This document shows, piece after piece, positions 60,201 to 64,000 of a stretch of DNA of 64,000 nt. The stretch lies in assembly GCA_900239685.1 (NCBI GenBank), contig OENT01000014.1:124001-188000 (forward strand), written 5' to 3'. Position 1 is the first letter of the stretch. Every line of letters begins with the position of its first letter. The translations under genes and the position numbers were made by a program. The notes under the pieces were generated by a model, which did not search any database, had not been told where the DNA came from, and saw nothing but the letters and a program-made list of their open reading frames with translations. The stretch is from Rotaria macrura. Its lineage: Eukaryota; Rotifera; Eurotatoria; Philodinida; Philodinidae.

Positions 60201-63200
60201 ATGTCTTGTTGTTTTTGTTTTTAGTAAATCAAGAAGACAAAGACTTATTTGAGAAAAAAAAAGATACTAATTTAGGACAATTCGTTAATCCAGTTGATGA
60301 TCCTAATAAACTTTTATCACAAGTGAAAGCTAAAGTTCTTCAAAATGTTGATACATTCTTCTATATTGGTACTGAGGTATGTATTTTCATATTAAATGCA
60401 GCATTTTATTTGATAATAATAAAATACAAACACAACATGAATAGTATTAATTTCATTTCAAACGAATTAATCCTGGACGACGATTCGACGATGAATCAAT
60501 TTTAGGATATTCTTTTAAAACCATGTTTTTACGTTTTGAAGTTCCTACCATGGGACGAAAAGCTTGAAGTTGTTGAATAATATAAGAATCATTGATTTGA
60601 TTGGTAACATCAGACAAATACTGATGTATGAAATCATTGAATGAATCAGCATTCATAGTAATCGATATAAATGTCATCAATAAGAAAAATAAACCGATTG
60701 ATCTTGAAAACATTAATTCGATTGCTGATTAGAAAAGGGCCGTAAGATGAAAGTGTGAATAAAATATTATTCTAAATTAAAAACTAAAAAAGAGAACATC
60801 TTTTCATCACAAGTTATATTCTTACCTTCTGCAATCTATGATTTCCTGTAAACATCAAGCACAGGATACAAAAACAGTTCCTATTTTTCTCTAATTGACA
60901 AAAGATTTCACTTCAATGGATACTCATATATAAAAAGCCATTTATAAGATTGCAATAGTTCTATTTAAAAAAAGAGTTAATCAGCTGTGATGAGTTCTAA
61001 TTTTCTACGTACTTCCAGGATGGTCAATTAGTTTATCAAGATTGGATGCCACAGAAAGACAATGATTCAACGAAATTTTTCAGTATGATATTAACCAACA
61101 CAATCCTTTTGATTGAATAATCAATTTCCTTGATTTTTAGCTCCAAAAGCCGCTTGGTCATCTTTAGTTGTTGATGGACCTATTGTTGCAATTAAGCGTT
61201 CACCGTTTTTTAAAGATGTGATACTTGTTGCTGGTGGATGGATGTTTCAAATCTGGCGAGAAAAAATTCATGTAAGCTCGTTTGAATTTTGTCTTTCTTT
61301 AATTAATTACTTGTAGTTCACAACTACGAAGAACGTTAGTTGATAAGTTCATGTCCTTTCACATGAGAAGAATGTCGTAGTCTTTTTAAACAATTATTTT
61401 TATTGAATATTGAAAAAAAGAACAATTGTTTAATAAACTATAAAAGTACTTTATAAATTGAGAAACTCATATAATGCTGTTCTTTTCATGTCAGTGTGAG
61501 GAATTTTATCAAGAATATTTAATAGATGTTACTTCAATGTCACATACAATCGAAGAATCAAAGTCAATTATAAACATCCCACTGAAATTAGCGTTTGGGT
61601 GTTCTACTTAATAAATTTGAAATTCGAAAATGTCTAGCATTGAATTGATACGTGTCATAAGGATCGCATAATACTATGATACCTTTCGATTAGTTTATTT
61701 GATTATAAAAATTCAATATTAAGAATAGTGATGTGCGTGCTCATTCGAACAAACACTAAAATCTTATAAGGATTCTATATTCGCGCTAGAGTTCGATGAT
61801 AGGTAGCTTTTGCATTATGAAAATAAAGATACTTTTCTGAATGGTTTCTCCGTTAAAATATTTTCACTAGAAAGATTCACCCGCGACAAATACATTGCTT
61901 ATGAGCTGTGAGACTTTGGGTGTATTGTGAATTCTAGTCGATGACAAGTGTGCTTGAAAGATTCTAGGTTCTCAGCTAATTACTTTGAGAGTATTGTACC
62001 TTTATCATGTTGTTTCAATATGGCTGACCGTATCGTCGAATTACATGTTGAAACTTTTCATAGAAGAAAAACTCACTGAAAGTAATTTGATTGTAAAATT
62101 TTCAATTCAATGGATGCAATTTTATCATCAATTAAAAATAACATTGATAATGCACGATGGCTAAGCTATTCTACCTTCGGGAAGTGTGGAATTAGTAGTG
62201 ACATCGATTTCTCAATTTGAAATTTCATGTTGAAATTTGAAAATCTATGTTCCTATTTATTGACTGGACGGATCACGATATTCAATTTATAGATTAGTTT
62301 AAAATCAATTATTTTGATAGCAATTAACTAAGAACTCGATATCTTTCGATTGTACTCATCATTCACTAGGATTCACATAGAGACCCTTATCTTGACTCAC
62401 AAGCAACCGATCAGTTATTAGAATTCCGTCTTTCAAATGTAATTTATAAGAATTACAAAGTTTCTGATTCACTTTCTCCTAGTCGATACTTACTAGAGAA
62501 TATTCATATCCGAATTTGTGATCATTAAATTAAGAATACTTCGTTGCTTGTGCCGGAATGAAGTATCGGTATAAAATTTTCTCGTAACGTCTACGTTAGG
62601 CCTTCTACGAAATTTCGAATGATTCAACTTATTTGAAAGTAGTTTTGTTCAGCAATCGGTAAGAGTAGACTTGATTCCATAGGATGTTCAATTCATATCA
62701 TTTTTTTTTGAAAATTATTAGAATTTTTCTAACTTTAAGAGAAGGAAAAAATCTTGAATTTTAAAGATATAAAACCATTGCAGTATCATTTTTCTTTGTA
62801 ATACTCGTATTTTTCCTTTTGATGAGTTTTCTACTTAATTTGAAACGATATTCATACTTAATTTTTACCTAGTCTGGTTCACTTTTACATGCAGCACCAT
62901 TGAAAGAAAAAATAACTGATGCTGAATGGTCTCCAACACGACCAGGTGTATTCTATATATCAAAACAAAATGGAAGTATTGATATTTGGGACATAATTGA
63001 TCGTACACATGCACCATCGTTATCTCAATCAATATCAAGTTCAGCCGTAACATATCTTAACATAAGAGTTATTTCATGTAGGATGATCCTTATAGATGTT
63101 TGACTTTATTCATATTCATATTTCATTCAGCTAAACAACAACTTTTAGCAGCTGGTGATAGTAATGGTACACTTCATATACTTGAAGTACCATGGGCATT

Positions 63201-63562
63201 ACGACAATCAGTCAGTCAAGAACTTAATCGTATGGGTTTATTCTGATAAATATTTTTCTCGACTTCTAGTCTGTTTTTCTTGTATTGATCTAGTGGTCAC
63301 AAATTATCTTGATCGTGAAACTGAACGTCGTGGCTTTGTCAAACATCGCTGGGATTTACGTGAAGAAGAAAAACGTGAAAAGGAACGTTTGGCAGCTATG
63401 AAAGCAGGTATTGCTCCAAGTCATATTTCAACACAAGAAGAAATCGATATACGCATGAAAAGTGAATACAATGAATTTCTTCAGTTCGAATTTGGTGTTT
63501 TACGTGAGATGGGTTTACGCGAAGAAAATGAAGCCCCTGGCGGAGTACCTGCTGCGACTTAA
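54260..63562 (+). CDS. DNAI3: DNAI3/WDR63, axonemal dynein intermediate chain
   Basis: Twenty-two exons: 54260-54506, 54573-54617, 54687-54871, 54930-54993, 55047-55087, 55604-55735, 55801-55971, 56041-56198, 56256-56367, 58398-58476, 58540-58664, 58733-58903, 58970-59092, 59152-59225, 59284-59422, 60065-60152, 60225-60376, 61019-61082, 61141-61271, 62873-63077, 63131-63229, 63294-63562; 957 aa (human 891). After a Ser/Arg-rich N-terminus, PPVSKKWISLGSEVEI, LKEYQSFSSIK, VTCVQWHPTIRGIIAVSLAN, CFQFCPTDPHIIAGGCVNGQ, RSPFFKDVILVAGGW and LAAGDSNGTLHILEVPW match human DNAI3 in order. The WD40 propeller spans about residues 400-830; the tail is a charged helix (REEEKREKERLAAMKAG). It is an inner-dynein-arm (I1/f) intermediate chain. 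Introns 9 (2.0 kb), 15 (0.64 kb), 17 and 19 (1.6 kb) are far longer than the rest. Confidence 0.94.
56368..58397 (+). other. 2-kb intron of DNAI3
   Basis: Stops in all frames; no exon with the required phase-0 junctions or other gene was found. A small hairpin (aaagtcga / tcgacttt) lies near 57308-57347. It may contain decayed repeats. Confidence 0.5.
60405..60410 (-). terminator. Poly(A) signal of the nested peptide gene
   Basis: AATAAA on the minus strand, 43 bp beyond the stop codon of the nested reading frame and still inside the DNAI3 intron. Confidence 0.5.
60453..60713 (-). CDS. Small secreted peptide precursor nested in a DNAI3 intron
   Basis: An 86-residue ORF, entirely inside DNAI3 intron 17 on the opposite strand. 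It begins MFSRSIGLFFLLMTFISITMN, a typical signal peptide with likely cleavage near Asn-Ala/Asp. The remaining 64 residues contain YLSDVTNQINDSYIIQQLQA, then FRPMVGTSKRKN and SSNRRPGLIRLK, with two basic processing sites (KRK, NRR). It therefore looks like a secreted peptide or prohormone. Gene signals agree: a TATAAA at 60941-60946 (minus), a 5' untranslated exon ending in a GTAAGA donor at 60825, an acceptor TAATCAG directly upstream of the ATG (intron 60725-60825), and AATAAA past the stop. No family is recognised. It is a plausible real gene, not proven. Confidence 0.65.
   Translation of the reverse strand: MFSRSIGLFFLLMTFISITMNADSFNDFIHQYLSDVTNQINDSYIIQQLQAFRPMVGTSKRKNMVLKEYPKIDSSSNRRPGLIRLK
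60725..60825 (-). other. Predicted 5'-UTR intron of the nested peptide gene
   Basis: 101 bp from donor GAAG/GTAAGAATA to acceptor TTTTCTAATCAG, 11 bp before the ATG. Donor and acceptor both fit those of neighbouring genes. Confidence 0.5.
60941..60946 (-). promoter_or_regulatory. TATA box of the nested peptide gene
   Basis: TATAAATGG on the minus strand, which would put transcription start near 60910-60918, giving a 5' exon of about 85-90 nt before the GTAAG donor. Confidence 0.45.
61495..61611 (+). other. Possible alternative terminal exon of DNAI3
   Basis: Inside intron 19, the acceptor tttcatgtcag is followed by a 38-codon frame (starts CEEFYQEYLIDVTSMSHTIE) in the phase required by exon 19, ending in taa that overlaps aataaa at 61610. 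Use of this exon would remove the last part of the propeller and tail. Not conserved with human; speculative. Confidence 0.3.
61612..62872 (+). other. Rest of the long DNAI3 intron 19
   Basis: About 1.26 kb without recognised coding or repeat structure, AT-rich. Confidence 0.45.
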
Positions 63563-63616
63563 TTTATAGCTTTTATTATAGATGCAAAAAAATATGTTTT
63601 TTTTTTATATAAAACA

Positions 63617-63622
63617 AATAAA
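63617..63622 (+). terminator. Poly(A) signal of DNAI3
   Basis: aataaa 55 bp past the stop. A minus-strand AATAAA for the convergent gene lies at 63572-63577, so the two 3' ends overlap. Confidence 0.6.
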
Positions 63623-63667
63623 TCTGACATGCGATTAAGGAAACAAAAATCTATGATATTCATGCAT

Positions 63668-64000
63668 TCAATCTTTAGGTACATGCACATCATCAATATC
63701 TAAAACTGTTTCTTCATTAGATTCCCATGGCTTTTGAGTTTCGATAGGCCATCGAAGTACTAGTAAATCTGTTGATGATGCAAATTGTTCATGCGCATTT
63801 TGATCTGGCATCGGTGTTAGAATAAAGTATTCAACAGTGTTATCATCAGGAAATAATTCACTTGTTAATTCTCTTGTGTTTTTATATGTGTCATCAACTA
63901 TGTTCGAATTTTCAGTTGAAAATTCATCTAAGGATGGATAAAGTGATTGTGATGATGATTTTACACATAGAGCTTCTTGCACAGCATGTGCTATTCGTTC
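63668..64000 (-). CDS. 3' end of an unidentified gene running off the window
   Basis: Open frame from the window edge to a stop at 63668-63670, 110 codons. It reads ERIAHAVQEALCV at the edge, then an acidic Ser/Thr-rich stretch (SSSQSLYPSLDEFSTENSN), then VEYFILTPMPDQ and LLVLRWPIETQKPWE, ending DDVHVPKD. Codon use resembles the neighbouring genes and it converges on DNAI3 with 105 bp between stops, with an AATAAA in the right place, so it is probably a real terminal exon. No family can be named from this fragment. Confidence 0.6.
   Translation of the reverse strand, partial: ERIAHAVQEALCVKSSSQSLYPSLDEFSTENSNIVDDTYKNTRELTSELFPDDNTVEYFILTPMPDQNAHEQFASSTDLLVLRWPIETQKPWESNEETVLDIDDVHVPKD

Noticed and set aside
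1-64000. CRISPR arrays, bacterial operons, rRNA genes, retrovirus-like elements
   Set aside because: No regularly spaced repeats, no operon layout, no rRNA sequence and no capsid, polymerase or long terminal repeat signature were seen.

Overview
The window looks like nuclear DNA from a small, compact invertebrate genome, most likely a bdelloid rotifer. The reasons are AT-rich sequence, dense genes on both strands, introns mostly of 45-100 bp with GT..AG ends, metazoan ciliary and signalling genes, and one bacterial/archaeal-type DNA-repair gene that now carries introns. Horizontally acquired genes are a known trait of bdelloids. The species assignment is inference. One run of Ns (23010-23770) marks an assembly gap.

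Layout. Minus strand 372-3189: ODAD2/ARMC4 (armadillo repeats, outer-dynein-arm docking). Plus 5285-6334: a CCDC92 homologue. 6.3-9.3 kb: non-coding, with a long imperfect inverted repeat. Minus 9309-11066: an intronless coiled-coil protein with C-terminal Ig-like domains. 11-16 kb: non-coding except for a DNA-transposon remnant with a perfect 8-bp target duplication (14539-15248). Minus 15996-16647: a small unrecognised beta-rich gene. Minus 17634-21814: ArfGAP2/3. Plus 22570-25628: a Nup98-like nucleoporin with a homogenised 147-bp repeat array around the gap. 25.6-30.8 kb: no gene seen. Minus 30851-31967: a glutathione S-transferase. Plus 32657-38013: RAPGEF1/C3G, with a small mariner-type element in one intron. 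Plus 38536-39367: a stand-alone LigD-type 3'-phosphoesterase. 39.4-42.2 kb: no gene seen. Minus 42178-47800: an E-protein bHLH factor (TCF3/4/12, daughterless). Plus 49285-49801: a calmodulin-like EF-hand protein. Minus 49875-54025: an unrecognised coiled-coil protein. Plus 54260-63562: DNAI3/WDR63, carrying a small secreted-peptide gene on the opposite strand in one intron (60453-60713). Minus 63668-64000: the 3' end of a gene that runs off the window.

How the genes relate. ODAD2, DNAI3 and CCDC92 are cilium or centriole genes, and the coiled-coil and EF-hand genes could be too. ArfGAP2/3, Nup98, RAPGEF1 and the E-protein are housekeeping or signalling genes. Divergent pairs share short upstream regions: coiled-coil gene/DNAI3 234 bp, GST/RAPGEF1 689 bp, ArfGAP/Nup98 755 bp. 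Convergent pairs nearly touch: EF-hand/coiled-coil 73 bp between stops, DNAI3/edge gene 105 bp. For the multi-exon genes I worked out exon chains by hand from GT..AG sites and family conservation. All complete chains sum to whole codons. I see no tRNA, rRNA, CRISPR array, retrovirus-like element or bacterial operon.
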